Numbered from the stretch's first letter, positions 9,326-18,819 are shown. The stretch is DNA of 64,000 nucleotides from Atlantibacter sp032062175 (GCF_032062175.1 NZ_DAMBQK010000025.1:1-64000), one strand, 5' to 3'. The notes: a model not told the origin generated them from the sequence alone. Numbers and translations are program-made.

Positions 9326-11722
9326 TTACCAGGTTTTACCGATGTTAAACTGGAACTGTTCTGCACTGTCTCCATCATACTTTTTAAACGGCTGCGCGTA
9401 AGAGAACACCAGCGGACCCAATGGTGACATCCACTGTAAGGCTATACCCGCAGACATACGGATGTTGGCGGGATCGCTGTAGTCCGGGACGCCTGCCGCA
9501 CGCATATCCGCGGTGTTATCCCAGTTGGTATCCCACACGGTACCTGCATCAACAAACAGCGAAGTACGTACCGAGTTCGCATATTTATCGCTGAGGAACG
9601 GCGTCGGGGTGATGAATTCGAGGCTGGCGACACCCATCGCGTTCCCACCTACCGCATCGTCAGATGAACAGTATGCGCTATTTTCGCAGTTATCTTCGTT
9701 CGGGCCTTTATAAACCGCTTTAGGACCGATGTTGTTAGACTGGAAACCACGTACGGTGCTGGAACCACCCGCATAGAAGTTTTCATAGAACGGCATTTCT
9801 TTGCCGCCCAGTCCATCGCCATAGCCCCAACGGGTACGGCCCAGAACCACCCATTTGTGGTCATCGTCAATCGGCACATAGGTCGCCGTATCGAGAGTGA
9901 GCTTATAGAACTCGTTATCCGAGCCCGGGATCGTAACTTTACCGTTCAGGTTAACGCGCGAACCCTCGGTCGGGAAGAAGCCGCGGTCCAACTTGTTATA
10001 GGTCCAGCCGTAGTTGAAGGTGAAATCATCGGCGGTAAAGCCGCGATCGCTGCCATCTTTCTGGCCAAGCGAATCAAGATAACGATCCATCGCAACCTGC
10101 GGCTGCATGTTCGACAGGTCGTTATGGACGTAGCCTACACCTGCACGCAACGTGTTGTATTCGTTGATCGGGAAGCCCAGCGTGCCATCCACACCATAAC
10201 TTTTGTTGGTGTAGGAGGACAGATCGGCGTCGTCCGCTTTAAAGTCATTATAGAAAATACGTCCGCCAAGACTAACACCATCTACCGTGAAGTACGGGTT
10301 AGTGACGGAGAATTCAGAATAGGTCTGATAGTCGTTTTTGGTGCCGTTAATGCCGACAGAATAGCCGGTACCTAGCCAGTTATCCTGCTGCACACCCACC
10401 TGGAAGCTGACGCCGCTTTCGGTACCGTAGCCCACACCAAAGTTGAAGCTACCGGTGTTACGCTCTTTCACTTTATAGACCACGTCTACCTGATCCGGCT
10501 GGCCCGGCACACGTTGGGTGTCGGTATCCACAGTTTCAAAGTAGCCCAGACGGTTCAAACGCTCTTTACCCTGGTCGACCAAATCGCTGCCCAACCATGC
10601 GCCTTCCATCTGGCGCATTTCACGACGCAGAACTTCATCTTTAGACGTGTCGTTACCTTCAAAACGGATTTTGCGCACGTAGAAGCGGTTGCCCGAATCG
10701 ACGTTCACATGCAGTTTAACCGTTTTGTCATTTTCGTTAATTTCAGGCTGGGTTTGCACGCGCGGGTAGGCGTAACCATAGCGACCAAGAAGCTTTTTAA
10801 TGTCATCTTCCATTTTGGTCACTTTGGTGCCGTTATAGAGCTCGCCCGGCTGCATTTTGGTCAGCGTTTCGATTTCTGCGGAGTGACCGGCCAGGTTGCC
10901 GCTCACTTCAACGCCGGAAATTTTGTACTGATCGCCTTCGGTGACGTTAACGGTCACGTAGATGCTCTTCTTGTCCGGCGTCAGGCTAACCTGGGTCGAA
11001 TCAATGTTGAAACGCGCATAGCCGCGATCCAGATAGTAACTGCGCAGGGTTTCAAGGTCGCCCTGGAGTTTTTGCTTCTGGTATTTACGATCGCCCACCA
11101 CGTTCCACCACGGCACTTCGTCGCGCAACTGGAAGTGAGAAATCAGTTCTTCGGTGGTGAACGCGTGGTTACCCACAATGTTGATTTGCTGGATGGTGGC
11201 GGAAACGCCTTCCTGGAAGACCAGTTTCAAGTCCACGCGGTTACGCGGCAGCGGAGTGACAACGGCTTTAACGCTCGCACTGTATTTACCCACGCTGTAG
11301 TAGAAATCTTCCAGACCCTTTTCGATGTCGGCAAGGGTGGTGCGGTCAAGAGATTCGCCGACGCGTACGCCGGAAGCCTCCAGGTTCTGCTTCAGCATGT
11401 CGTCTTTAACCGACTTGTTGCCGGAGAACGTGATGCTGGCAATGGTAGGCCGTTCCTTTACCTGGACAAGCAGCGTATCGCCGTCGCGCAGTACGCGAAC
11501 GTCTTCAAAGTTGCCTGTGGCAAAGAGCGAACGGATCGTGTTACTGATGTCTTCATCATTAACCGTATCACCGACGCGGACCGGCATGCTGAGGAGGGCC
11601 GCACCAACGGCGACTCGCTGCAGCCCTTCGAAATGAATATCTCTCACTACGAAACCGTCTGCACCGTATACAGTAGCGCTGCTGAACAGCAGCGACGCTA
11701 TGAGCAATTTTTTAATCGCCAT
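9326..11722 (-). CDS. bamA: Outer membrane protein assembly factor BamA
   Basis: BamA is the essential Omp85 core of the Bam complex, which folds and inserts beta-barrel proteins into the outer membrane. The 798 residues comprise a 20-residue signal peptide ending ATVYGA, five POTRA domains (to about 420) and a 16-strand barrel ending FNIGKTW with the C-terminal aromatic signal. The conserved VRGF of loop 6 is present. From memory E. coli BamA has 810 residues. The shortfall falls in loop 6 after VRGF, where this protein has a short, cysteine-containing insert before SSDDAVGGN. Downstream of rseP, upstream of skp. Confidence 0.97.
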   Translation of the reverse strand: MAIKKLLIASLLFSSATVYGADGFVVRDIHFEGLQRVAVGAALLSMPVRVGDTVNDEDISNTIRSLFATGNFEDVRVLRDGDTLLVQVKERPTIASITFSGNKSVKDDMLKQNLEASGVRVGESLDRTTLADIEKGLEDFYYSVGKYSASVKAVVTPLPRNRVDLKLVFQEGVSATIQQINIVGNHAFTTEELISHFQLRDEVPWWNVVGDRKYQKQKLQGDLETLRSYYLDRGYARFNIDSTQVSLTPDKKSIYVTVNVTEGDQYKISGVEVSGNLAGHSAEIETLTKMQPGELYNGTKVTKMEDDIKKLLGRYGYAYPRVQTQPEINENDKTVKLHVNVDSGNRFYVRKIRFEGNDTSKDEVLRREMRQMEGAWLGSDLVDQGKERLNRLGYFETVDTDTQRVPGQPDQVDVVYKVKERNTGSFNFGVGYGTESGVSFQVGVQQDNWLGTGYSVGINGTKNDYQTYSEFSVTNPYFTVDGVSLGGRIFYNDFKADDADLSSYTNKSYGVDGTLGFPINEYNTLRAGVGYVHNDLSNMQPQVAMDRYLDSLGQKDGSDRGFTADDFTFNYGWTYNKLDRGFFPTEGSRVNLNGKVTIPGSDNEFYKLTLDTATYVPIDDDHKWVVLGRTRWGYGDGLGGKEMPFYENFYAGGSSTVRGFQSNNIGPKAVYKGPNEDNCENSAYCSSDDAVGGNAMGVASLEFITPTPFLSDKYANSVRTSLFVDAGTVWDTNWDNTADMRAAGVPDYSDPANIRMSAGIALQWMSPLGPLVFSYAQPFKKYDGDSAEQFQFNIGKTW

Positions 11723-11753
11723 CGTTGTAATGCGCTCTTCCTAACCTGGCTCT

Positions 11754-13106
11754 CTATAACCGAGAGAAATCATTGAAAAGTGCAAGCCCCATTAACAGCA
11801 CCAGCAAAATAGAGCCAATGCGATAACTAAAGTCTTGAACTCGCTCGGAAACCGGCCCGCCCTTCAGCTTCTCTATCGCTAAAAAGAGCAAATGCCCACC
11901 GTCCAAAACGGGTAACGGGAACAGATTGATTATCCCTAAGTTCACGCTAATCAGCGCTAAGAACATCAGGTAATAAATCAACCCATACTCCGCTGACATC
12001 CCTGCCCCTTGAGCAATCGAAATTGGCCCACTGAGGTTGTTCAGTTTGACATCACCGGTTATCAATTTCCCCAGCATATTGACCGTCAGCTTCATCAACT
12101 GCCAGGTTTTGTCCGTGGCTTCGATAATAGCGGCAAACGGCCCATACTGGCGCACTGTTTTATACTCTTCTGGCAGCGGGATCACTTTCGGCACCACGCC
12201 GGCAAACCCTTCAGCCTTCCCATCACCGGCTTTTGTATCCGGGATCAGGGTTAACGACAAGGGACTCCCCTGCCGTTCAATCTCTACCACCAGCTTCTGC
12301 GCGGGGTTATCGCGCACCAACGTGACGAAAGCCATCCAGTTCGCCAGCGGCTGACCATCGACTTTAACGATCCTGTCGCCCGCTTGCAAACCCGCTTTAC
12401 TGGCAGCGGAATCCTGTTGGACTTCAGCCAGCACCGGTTCAATCTTCGGCCCGTAGGGACGGATGCCTAAAGAAGCCACCGGATCTTGTTTATCGGGTTC
12501 AAAATGCCAGTTCTTCAAATCCAGCGTTTTGTCGGTTTGTTGGTGGCTGCCAAACGGTCCAACGCCTAACTTAACGCTGTCATCGCCGATTTTTGCCACC
12601 AGCTCAAGACGAACGCTATCCCAATCAGGCGTTTCGATACCCTCAACGGATTTAAGTTCCATGCCAGGCGCAATTTGTGCCTGGGCCGCGATAGAGTTGG
12701 GCGTTATTTCGCCAATTACCGGTTTAACGCTGGGAATGCCGATCATGAAAACCAGCCAGTAAGCGAAGATAGCAAACAGGAAGTTCGCTATCGGACCTGC
12801 TGCGATAATCGCTGCGCGCTGACCGACGGTTTTGTTGTTGAAAGCCTGGTGGCGCATTTCCGGAATAACCGTTTCAACGCGCTCATCCAGCATTTTGACA
12901 TATCCCCCGAGAGGGATAACGGCAATAACGTATTCTGTGCCCTGGCGGTCGGTACGGCGCCACAGGGCTTTACCGAAGCCGATAGAGAAGCGTTCAACAC
13001 GTACGCCCGCTTTGCGAGCCACCCAGAAATGGCCAAACTCATGCACGGTAATCAGAACACCCAGTGCGATGATGAAAGCGGCCAAATTCCAGAGAATGCT
13101 CAACAT
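11754..13106 (-). CDS. rseP: Sigma-E regulator site-2 protease RseP
   Basis: RseP is an inner membrane zinc metalloprotease. It cleaves anti-sigma factor RseA within the membrane after DegS, releasing sigma-E, and also clears remnant signal peptides. At 450 residues it equals E. coli. The first membrane helix contains HEFGH (His22, Glu23, His26). Two periplasmic PDZ domains follow, and the third zinc ligand lies in NLFPLPVLDGGH near residue 402. It sits between cdsA and bamA, beside genes of its own envelope stress regulon. Confidence 0.97.
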   Translation of the reverse strand: MLSILWNLAAFIIALGVLITVHEFGHFWVARKAGVRVERFSIGFGKALWRRTDRQGTEYVIAVIPLGGYVKMLDERVETVIPEMRHQAFNNKTVGQRAAIIAAGPIANFLFAIFAYWLVFMIGIPSVKPVIGEITPNSIAAQAQIAPGMELKSVEGIETPDWDSVRLELVAKIGDDSVKLGVGPFGSHQQTDKTLDLKNWHFEPDKQDPVASLGIRPYGPKIEPVLAEVQQDSAASKAGLQAGDRIVKVDGQPLANWMAFVTLVRDNPAQKLVVEIERQGSPLSLTLIPDTKAGDGKAEGFAGVVPKVIPLPEEYKTVRQYGPFAAIIEATDKTWQLMKLTVNMLGKLITGDVKLNNLSGPISIAQGAGMSAEYGLIYYLMFLALISVNLGIINLFPLPVLDGGHLLFLAIEKLKGGPVSERVQDFSYRIGSILLVLLMGLALFNDFSRL

Positions 13107-13117
13107 AGATTATTCCG

Positions 13118-13975
13118 TTAAATCGTTCTGAAAACTAACAGCATCAGACACGCGAACACCGGTACGGCAGCCGTCAGGCTATCGATACGATCGAGAATGC
13201 CGCCGTGGCCGGGGATCAGATTTCCACTGTCTTTAATCCCGGCTTCGCGCTTGAACATGCTTTCCGTTAAATCGCCCAGTACTGAAGCCAGCGCGGCAAC
13301 CACCGAGCAGATAAGCAGGGTAGACAGCGTGACTTCAAGATTGAACACCATGCCGTAAATCCAGGAGATCACCGCTGCAGTAAACAGCCCGCCGATAAAG
13401 CCTTGCCAGGTTTTCCCCGGGGAAACTTTGGGTGCAAGCTTATGTTTGCCGAACAGTTTACCAAACATATACGCGCCGGAGTCCGCACCCCATACCAGGA
13501 TCATCACGTACAGTAGCCATACTGCGCCATAGTAATGATTGGTATCGTAATGCCAGCCGCGCAACGCCACCATACCCCAGAAGAAAGGCACGATGGTCAT
13601 TAATCCGAAAGCGAGTCGCAAGGCTTTAGAGTTACGCCAGAAGGCGGCAGAGGCTGGATAAAAAAGCACCAACAGTAACGCAGCAACCCACCAGAAAAGC
13701 GAAAGCCACAATGAACCCTGTACTACCGCGAGGTCGACCCCATGGGAATACTCAGGCAGTGTGAACAACATCAATGAAAGCAAGAGGCCACAAAGCACCG
13801 CCAGCCATACCCGCTGCGTACGGTTAACAAACCCGCTCAGTTGCCCCCACTCCCAGGCCGCCAGCATGCACACCACCAGCGTGGTGATAGCAAAGCCAAT
13901 CAGCGGCAATAAGAAAAGTGCGGCAATGACGACCGGAATTAAAATGAAAGCAGAAATCAGGCGATACTTCAGCAA
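13118..13975 (-). CDS. cdsA: Phosphatidate cytidylyltransferase
   Basis: CdsA is an integral membrane enzyme that makes CDP-diacylglycerol from phosphatidic acid and CTP, the branch point for all phospholipids. The 285 residues form about eight hydrophobic helices. The C-terminal family signature is clear, running from GDLTESMFKREAGIKDSG into PGHGGILDRIDS with its conserved Asp residues. It begins 12 bases after uppS and ends 11 bases before rseP. Confidence 0.96.
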   Translation of the reverse strand: MLKYRLISAFILIPVVIAALFLLPLIGFAITTLVVCMLAAWEWGQLSGFVNRTQRVWLAVLCGLLLSLMLFTLPEYSHGVDLAVVQGSLWLSLFWWVAALLLVLFYPASAAFWRNSKALRLAFGLMTIVPFFWGMVALRGWHYDTNHYYGAVWLLYVMILVWGADSGAYMFGKLFGKHKLAPKVSPGKTWQGFIGGLFTAAVISWIYGMVFNLEVTLSTLLICSVVAALASVLGDLTESMFKREAGIKDSGNLIPGHGGILDRIDSLTAAVPVFACLMLLVFRTI

Positions 13976-13987
13976 AAGCTACCCCCA

Positions 13988-14746
13988 TCAGGCTTCATTG
14001 TCACCGGACACAGTCCCACCAAACCGACGCTCACGATTGGCAAAGGCATTCAATGCACCTTCAAAGTCTTGTTCATCAAAATCAGGCCAAAGAACATCGG
14101 TAAAATAAAGTTCCGCATAGGCAATCTGCCAAATCAGAAAGTTACTAATACGATGCTCTCCCCCTGTCCTAATCACTAAATCAACGGGAGCCAGCTCATG
14201 CATGCAGATCTGCTCGCTGAGCAAATCCTCACTAATCTGATCGGGGCGTAACAGCCCTTCCTGCACTTGCTCAGCTAAACGCTGTACTCCCTGAATAATA
14301 TCCCAACGTCCGCCATAATTCGCGGCGATGTTGAGCGTAAGGCCGGTATTTTTACTGGTTAAGGCTTCGGCTTTATGAATACGCTCTTGCAAACGGGTGT
14401 TGAATCGACGGGTATCGCCAATAATGCGCAGGCGAACGTTATGACGATGTAAGTTCTTCACTTCACTGTCTAATGCCCAGACAAAAAGCTCCATCAAGGC
14501 GCTCACTTCCTGAGCCGGTCGATTCCAGTTTTCACTGCTGAATGCATACAGAGTCAGCGCATCAATACCATGATTCGCAGCAAACGAAACGGCGCGGCGA
14601 ACCGACTTCGCCCCCGCTTTATGGCCAAAGGCGCGGATTTTTCCTTGCCGTTTCGCCCAGCGCCCGTTGCCATCCATAATAATAGCGACGTGGCGGGCCC
14701 CTGAAGCAGGCAGATTTTCGTTTACTGGTTGATTCGCAGACAACAT
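13988..14746 (-). CDS. uppS: Undecaprenyl diphosphate synthase
   Basis: This cis-prenyltransferase, also called IspU, adds eight isopentenyl units to farnesyl diphosphate. The product is the C55 carrier for peptidoglycan, O-antigen and other envelope glycans. It has 252 residues, one fewer than E. coli. The diphosphate-binding loop IIMDGNGRWAKRQG carries catalytic Asp25, and the C-terminal RTGGEHRISNF motif binds isopentenyl diphosphate. It lies downstream of dxr, whose pathway supplies its substrates, but a terminator-like hairpin separates the two. Confidence 0.97.
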   Translation of the reverse strand: MLSANQPVNENLPASGARHVAIIMDGNGRWAKRQGKIRAFGHKAGAKSVRRAVSFAANHGIDALTLYAFSSENWNRPAQEVSALMELFVWALDSEVKNLHRHNVRLRIIGDTRRFNTRLQERIHKAEALTSKNTGLTLNIAANYGGRWDIIQGVQRLAEQVQEGLLRPDQISEDLLSEQICMHELAPVDLVIRTGGEHRISNFLIWQIAYAELYFTDVLWPDFDEQDFEGALNAFANRERRFGGTVSGDNEA

Positions 14747-14802
14747 AACGCGTTCTTATTTCCCGATAAGGAGTAAACGGTACTCAGAAATACTGAAGCC
14801 TC

Positions 14803-14831
14803 TACACAAAAACGCCGTGTTTACCACGGCG
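14803..14831 (-). terminator. Rho-independent terminator between dxr and uppS
   Basis: On the minus strand CGCCGTG and CACGGCG form a 7-bp stem around a 5-base loop, followed directly by a run of five T. It lies in the 188-base gap after dxr. Transcription from dxr should largely stop here, which implies a separate promoter for uppS-cdsA-rseP-bamA in the remaining 56 bases or partial readthrough. Confidence 0.7.
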
Positions 14832-14934
14832 AACCCGGCCTTTACAGCCTTTTACCCCCTATTAGGGTGGCGCAGACTATATCACTGAAGCCAGACGCTA
14901 ACAAATAGCACGGCCTTTGTGGGATGAATAATCA

Positions 14935-16131
14935 TCAGCTTGCGAAGCGCATCACTTCCTGATGCGCAACCTTGCGCGCTTCCTCATCAACGCTTACTAC
15001 CGCGTCCACCGAGGTGGGTTCAGACAACGCCATCATGCCCAAAACCTGGGCGTTAAGCGCAGCGATGTCAGTGAAGCGAATCTGCTTTTCGAGGAAAGCC
15101 TGCACGGTAATTTCATTCGCGGCGTTCAGGGCGGTGGTTGCCGCCTGGCCTTGCTCAAATGCATCCATCGCCAGTTTTAAGCACGGGTAGCGCTGGTAGT
15201 CAGGCTCAATGAAACTTAACGGACCCGCTTTGCAGAAATCCAACGGTTTCACGCCGGAACTGACGCGCGCCGGCCAGGCCATGGTATGGGCGATAGGGGT
15301 GCGCATATCCGGCTCCCCCAGTTGTGCAAGCACGCTGCCATCCACGTAGCGAACCATCGAATGAATCACAGACTGCGGATGGATCAGCACTTCCATACGA
15401 CTGGCTGGCGCATTGAATAACCAGCGGGCTTCAATATATTCGAGACCTTTGTTCATCATCGTGGCGGAATCAACGGAGATTTTACGCCCCATTGACCAAT
15501 TCGGATGCCGACAGGCTTGATCCGGCGTCATACCTGCCAGTTCAGCCAGTGCGGTTTCGCGAAAAGGCCCGCCCGACCCGGTAAGGATAATCGACGAAAT
15601 GCCATTTTCCTCAAGGTCAGCGTACCCCAGTTGGCGCTGGATTGTTTCCGGTAAACTCTGAAAAATGGCGTTATGCTCGCTGTCTACCGGCAGAAGGCGG
15701 GCGCCGCTCTGCTTAACGGCATCCATGAACAATCGGCCACAGGTAACGAGCGATTCTTTATTCGCCAGCAAGATCGCTTTACCGGCGCGGATCGCCGCCA
15801 GCGTGGGTAATAATCCGGCCGCGCCGACAATCGCCGCCATCACCTGATCGACGTCATCGAGCGCGGCCATATCGCAGGCCGCCTGCCGCCCGGACAGCAC
15901 CTTGGTCGCACTCCCCTTTTCACGCAGCAACGATTTCAGCGCCATAGCGCTGGCGTCATCATCCATTACCGCAAAGCGCGGGGTGAATTCCAGGCACTGC
16001 TCGGCCATACGCGTTACGTTTTTGCCCGCCACCAGCGCGGTAACGGCAAACTGTTGTGGGTTGTGGCGAACAACGTCAAGAGTGCTGCAACCGATAGATC
16101 CGGTAGAGCCAAGAATGGTCAAATGCTTCAT
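14935..16131 (-). CDS. dxr: 1-deoxy-D-xylulose 5-phosphate reductoisomerase
   Basis: Dxr (IspC) converts 1-deoxyxylulose 5-phosphate to methylerythritol 4-phosphate with NADPH, the first committed step of the non-mevalonate isoprenoid pathway. It is the target of fosmidomycin. The 398 residues match E. coli. The NADPH-binding loop GSTGSIG is at 8-14, and metal ligands Asp150 and Glu152 lie in PVDSEHNAIF. It is flanked by terminators, after frr upstream and before uppS downstream, so it may form its own transcription unit. Confidence 0.97.
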   Translation of the reverse strand: MKHLTILGSTGSIGCSTLDVVRHNPQQFAVTALVAGKNVTRMAEQCLEFTPRFAVMDDDASAMALKSLLREKGSATKVLSGRQAACDMAALDDVDQVMAAIVGAAGLLPTLAAIRAGKAILLANKESLVTCGRLFMDAVKQSGARLLPVDSEHNAIFQSLPETIQRQLGYADLEENGISSIILTGSGGPFRETALAELAGMTPDQACRHPNWSMGRKISVDSATMMNKGLEYIEARWLFNAPASRMEVLIHPQSVIHSMVRYVDGSVLAQLGEPDMRTPIAHTMAWPARVSSGVKPLDFCKAGPLSFIEPDYQRYPCLKLAMDAFEQGQAATTALNAANEITVQAFLEKQIRFTDIAALNAQVLGMMALSEPTSVDAVVSVDEEARKVAHQEVMRFAS

Positions 16132-16188
16132 CAGGCGCTCGGTGAGGAAAAGGGAAAAGTCATCACGCGTTTTAGGCGTGGATTAAAT

Positions 16189-16236
16189 GCAAAACGCCGT
16201 AAGAAAACACCGCTAAGCGGCTTTCCTGTACGGCGT
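16189..16236 (-). terminator. frr terminator
   Basis: An outer stem ACGCCGTA/TACGGCGT encloses an inner CCGCTTAGCGG hairpin. On the minus strand it is followed by TTTTGC. It lies just beyond the frr stop and ahead of dxr, and fits a rho-independent terminator for frr. Confidence 0.65.
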
Positions 16237-16257
16237 TCACATTCGCAAGACGAGAAA

Positions 16258-16815
16258 TTAGAACTGCATTAACTCAGTTTCTTTCTCTGCCAGCGCGGCA
16301 TCTACTTTCTTGATAGCGGCATCAGTAGCTTTCTGAACGTCGTCCTGGGAACGGCGATCGTCGTCTTCACTGATCTCTTTATCTTTCAGCAGCGCTTTCA
16401 CTTTATCGTTGGCATCACGACGCACGTTGCGCACCGCAACACGCGCCTGCTCGGCTTCGCCGCGCACCACTTTAATCAGGTCTTTACGACGCTCTTCGGT
16501 CAGCGGAGGCAACGGAACACGGATATCAGAACCTGCAGAACTTGGATTCAGACCGAGGTCAGACGCCATAATCGCTTTCTCAACCGCAGGACCCATTGAA
16601 CGATCAAATACGTTGATCTTCAGAGTACGGGTGTCTTCTACAGTAACGCTCGCCAGCTGACGCAAAGGCGTTGGCGTGCCGTAGTATTCTACGATGATAC
16701 CATCCAGCAGGCTTGGGGAAGCACGGCCAGTACGGATTTTGCTGATTTGGTTTTTGAATGCTTCGACGCATTTTTCCATACGCACTTCAGCATCTTTTTT
16801 GATTTCGCTAATCAC
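16258..16815 (-). CDS. frr: Ribosome recycling factor
   Basis: With EF-G, this factor splits post-termination ribosomes so that they can initiate again. The GTG start at 16815 gives 185 residues beginning (M)ISEIKKDAEVRM, the E. coli length. AAGGA lies seven to eight bases upstream of it. The frame is open to 16857, but those 14 extra residues are unlike the family. A three-helix bundle with a small beta domain is expected, and IRTGRASPSLLDG and LKINVFDRSM are recognisable. Downstream of pyrH. Confidence 0.96.
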   Translation of the reverse strand: MISEIKKDAEVRMEKCVEAFKNQISKIRTGRASPSLLDGIIVEYYGTPTPLRQLASVTVEDTRTLKINVFDRSMGPAVEKAIMASDLGLNPSSAGSDIRVPLPPLTEERRKDLIKVVRGEAEQARVAVRNVRRDANDKVKALLKDKEISEDDDRRSQDDVQKATDAAIKKVDAALAEKETELMQF

Positions 16816-16984
16816 GTTACGAGTCCTTGAAAACTGATAGTTGGGCAGGCCACACACGCTCGCCTGACGACGTGAAACGCAGTGTGATAAGTATAGCCCG
16901 ATTAATTCATGGCACCCGGCAGATAATCCGCCAACTGAACCGACAATGAAACGGAATTTTACCCGGAATTGTCGCTTACGGAAA

Positions 16985-17710
16985 TTATTCCGTGATTAAT
17001 GTGCCTTCTTTTTCACCCATCACCACCCGGCGCAGCGCGCCCGGCTTGTTCATATTGAACACGCGGATTGGCATTTTGTGGTCACGGGCCAGCGTAAACG
17101 CCGCTAAATCCATGACTTTCAGTTCTTTTTCCAGCACTTCCTGATAGCTCAACTGATCGTACAGGGTCGCCGCTGGATCTTTCATCGGGTCGGCGGAGAA
17201 CACGCCGTCCACTTTGGTGGCTTTCAGTACCACATCGGCTTCGATTTCGATGCCGCGCAGGCAGGCTGCGGAGTCGGTGGTAAAGAACGGATTGCCGGTG
17301 CCCGCAGACAGGATCACCACGCGATTGTTGCGCAGCAGGCTGATGGCTTCCGCCCAGCTGTAATTATCGCATACGCCGTTCAGCGGAATGGCGGACATCA
17401 GGCGCGCGTTAACATAGGCGCGGTGCAGCGCGTCGCGCATCGCCAGGCCATTCATCACAGTCGCCAACATACCCATATGATCGCCAACCACACGGTTCAT
17501 GCCCGCTTTCGCCAGCCCTGCTCCACGGAACAGGTTACCGCCACCGATCACCACACCGACCTGGACGCCGAGCTCAACCAGCTCTTTAACTTCCTGCGCC
17601 ATGCGATCCAGTATGCTCGCATCAATACCGAAGCCCTCTGCCCCTTGCAGTGCTTCGCCACTCAGCTTGAGCAGAATGCGTTTATAGACGGGTTTTGCAT
17701 TGGTAGCCAT
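16985..17710 (-). CDS. pyrH: UMP kinase
   Basis: This hexameric bacterial uridylate kinase phosphorylates UMP to UDP. It belongs to the amino acid kinase family and is activated by GTP and inhibited by UTP. The 241 residues equal E. coli. The N-terminal phosphate-binding KLSGEALQG, the GGGNLFRGAGL loop and TDSAACLRGIEIEAD are visible. It stands alone between the tsf terminator and frr. In E. coli PyrH also takes part in pyrimidine-dependent repression of carAB. That role is carried over from family knowledge. Confidence 0.97.
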   Translation of the reverse strand: MATNAKPVYKRILLKLSGEALQGAEGFGIDASILDRMAQEVKELVELGVQVGVVIGGGNLFRGAGLAKAGMNRVVGDHMGMLATVMNGLAMRDALHRAYVNARLMSAIPLNGVCDNYSWAEAISLLRNNRVVILSAGTGNPFFTTDSAACLRGIEIEADVVLKATKVDGVFSADPMKDPAATLYDQLSYQEVLEKELKVMDLAAFTLARDHKMPIRVFNMNKPGALRRVVMGEKEGTLITE

Positions 17711-17811
17711 GTTTCTTTCCTGGAACTGTCAACGAATGGGATGGTTTGGAGGCGACATGATATGCCGCTTTTCAGTTCGCGCGCATTGGGAGCAAACTGA
17801 ATGTTTAACTG

Positions 17812-17840
17812 ATAAAACAGAGCCGCCCTCAGGCGGCTCC
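17812..17840 (-). terminator. tsf terminator
   Basis: GGAGCCGCC-TGAG-GGCGGCTC on the minus strand forms an 8-bp G+C stem with a 4-base loop, followed by TGTTTTATC. It lies immediately downstream of tsf and ends the rpsB-tsf unit before pyrH. Confidence 0.75.
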
Positions 17841-17848
17841 TTACTGCA

Positions 17849-18700
17849 TTAAGACTGCTTGGACATTGCAGCAACTTCTGCTGCGAAGTCAGTCTCAACT
17901 TTCTCGATGCCTTCGCCCACTTCGAAGCGGATGAAGCCAGTTACGTCAGCGTTGTGCTCTTTCAGCAGCTGGGCAACAGATTTGCTCGGGTCCATTACGA
18001 ACGGCTGGCCAGTCAGAGAAACTTCGCCGGTGAATTTCTTCATGCGGCCTTCAACCATTTTCTCTGCGATTTCTTTCGGCTTGCCAGACTGCATGGCGAT
18101 GTCCAGCTGAACCTGGTACTCTTTTTCTACCACTTCAGCAGACACGTCTTCCGGCTTAACGAATTCCGGCTTGCTTGCAGCGATGTGCATAGCCAGCTGT
18201 TTAACCAGCTCTTCGTCAGCGCCTTTAGCAGCAACCAGAACGCCGATACGCGCGCCGTGCTGGTAAGAACCCAGAACGTCGCCTTCCAGGGAAGCAACGC
18301 GACGGATGTTGATGTTCTCACCGATTTTAGCAACCAGGGCAACACGCTCTTCTTCGAACTGTGCTTTCAGAACTTCAACGTCAGTGATTTTGCCTGCAAC
18401 CGCTGCGTCCAGAACTTTGTTCGCGAACGCCTGGAAACCACCGTCTTTAGCAACGAAGTCAGTCTGGCAGTTAACTTCCAGAATGATACCGTAGTTGCCG
18501 TCGATCTTAGTGATGATCACGCCGTCAGCGGCAACGTTACCTGCTTTTTTCGCCGCTTTGATCGCGCCGGATTTACGCATGTTTTCGATTGCCAGCTCGA
18601 TGTCGCCGTTAGCTTCAGTCAGCGCTTTTTTGCAATCCATCATGCCTGCGCCAGTACGCTCACGCAGCTCTTTTACCAGGGATGCGGTAATTTCAGCCAT
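17849..18700 (-). CDS. tsf: Elongation factor Ts
   Basis: EF-Ts is the guanine nucleotide exchange factor that recycles EF-Tu. The 283 residues match E. coli. The N-terminal domain has RERTGAGMMDCKKAL, and the core carries the TDFVAKD motif (about 80-86) that contacts the EF-Tu nucleotide site, followed by a coiled-coil and C-terminal module. It follows rpsB with an attenuator hairpin in between, the usual arrangement for adjusting relative expression. Confidence 0.97.
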   Translation of the reverse strand: MAEITASLVKELRERTGAGMMDCKKALTEANGDIELAIENMRKSGAIKAAKKAGNVAADGVIITKIDGNYGIILEVNCQTDFVAKDGGFQAFANKVLDAAVAGKITDVEVLKAQFEEERVALVAKIGENINIRRVASLEGDVLGSYQHGARIGVLVAAKGADEELVKQLAMHIAASKPEFVKPEDVSAEVVEKEYQVQLDIAMQSGKPKEIAEKMVEGRMKKFTGEVSLTGQPFVMDPSKSVAQLLKEHNADVTGFIRFEVGEGIEKVETDFAAEVAAMSKQS

Positions 18701-18756
18701 TCTAAAATCCTCGGGAGATTTGATTTGCCCGGCGGCTAACGCCAGGCAAATATAAA

Positions 18757-18786
18757 AGAGAAAAAGGGGCCATAAAAAGGCCCCTA
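18757..18786 (-). terminator. rpsB-tsf intergenic attenuator
   Basis: On the minus strand AGGGGCC and GGCCCCT pair around a TTTTTAT loop and are followed by TTTTCTCTTTT. This looks like a rho-independent terminator between two genes normally cotranscribed, so partial readthrough is expected. Confidence 0.7.
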
Positions 18787-18819
18787 TCTATACACGGTCA
18801 AATAAGGGCTAAAACCTTA

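Noticed and set aside
10514..11776. A 420-codon open frame antisense to bamA
   Set aside because: It is an antisense shadow with phenylalanine-rich, repetitive composition and no recognisable domain, while bamA on the other strand is full length.
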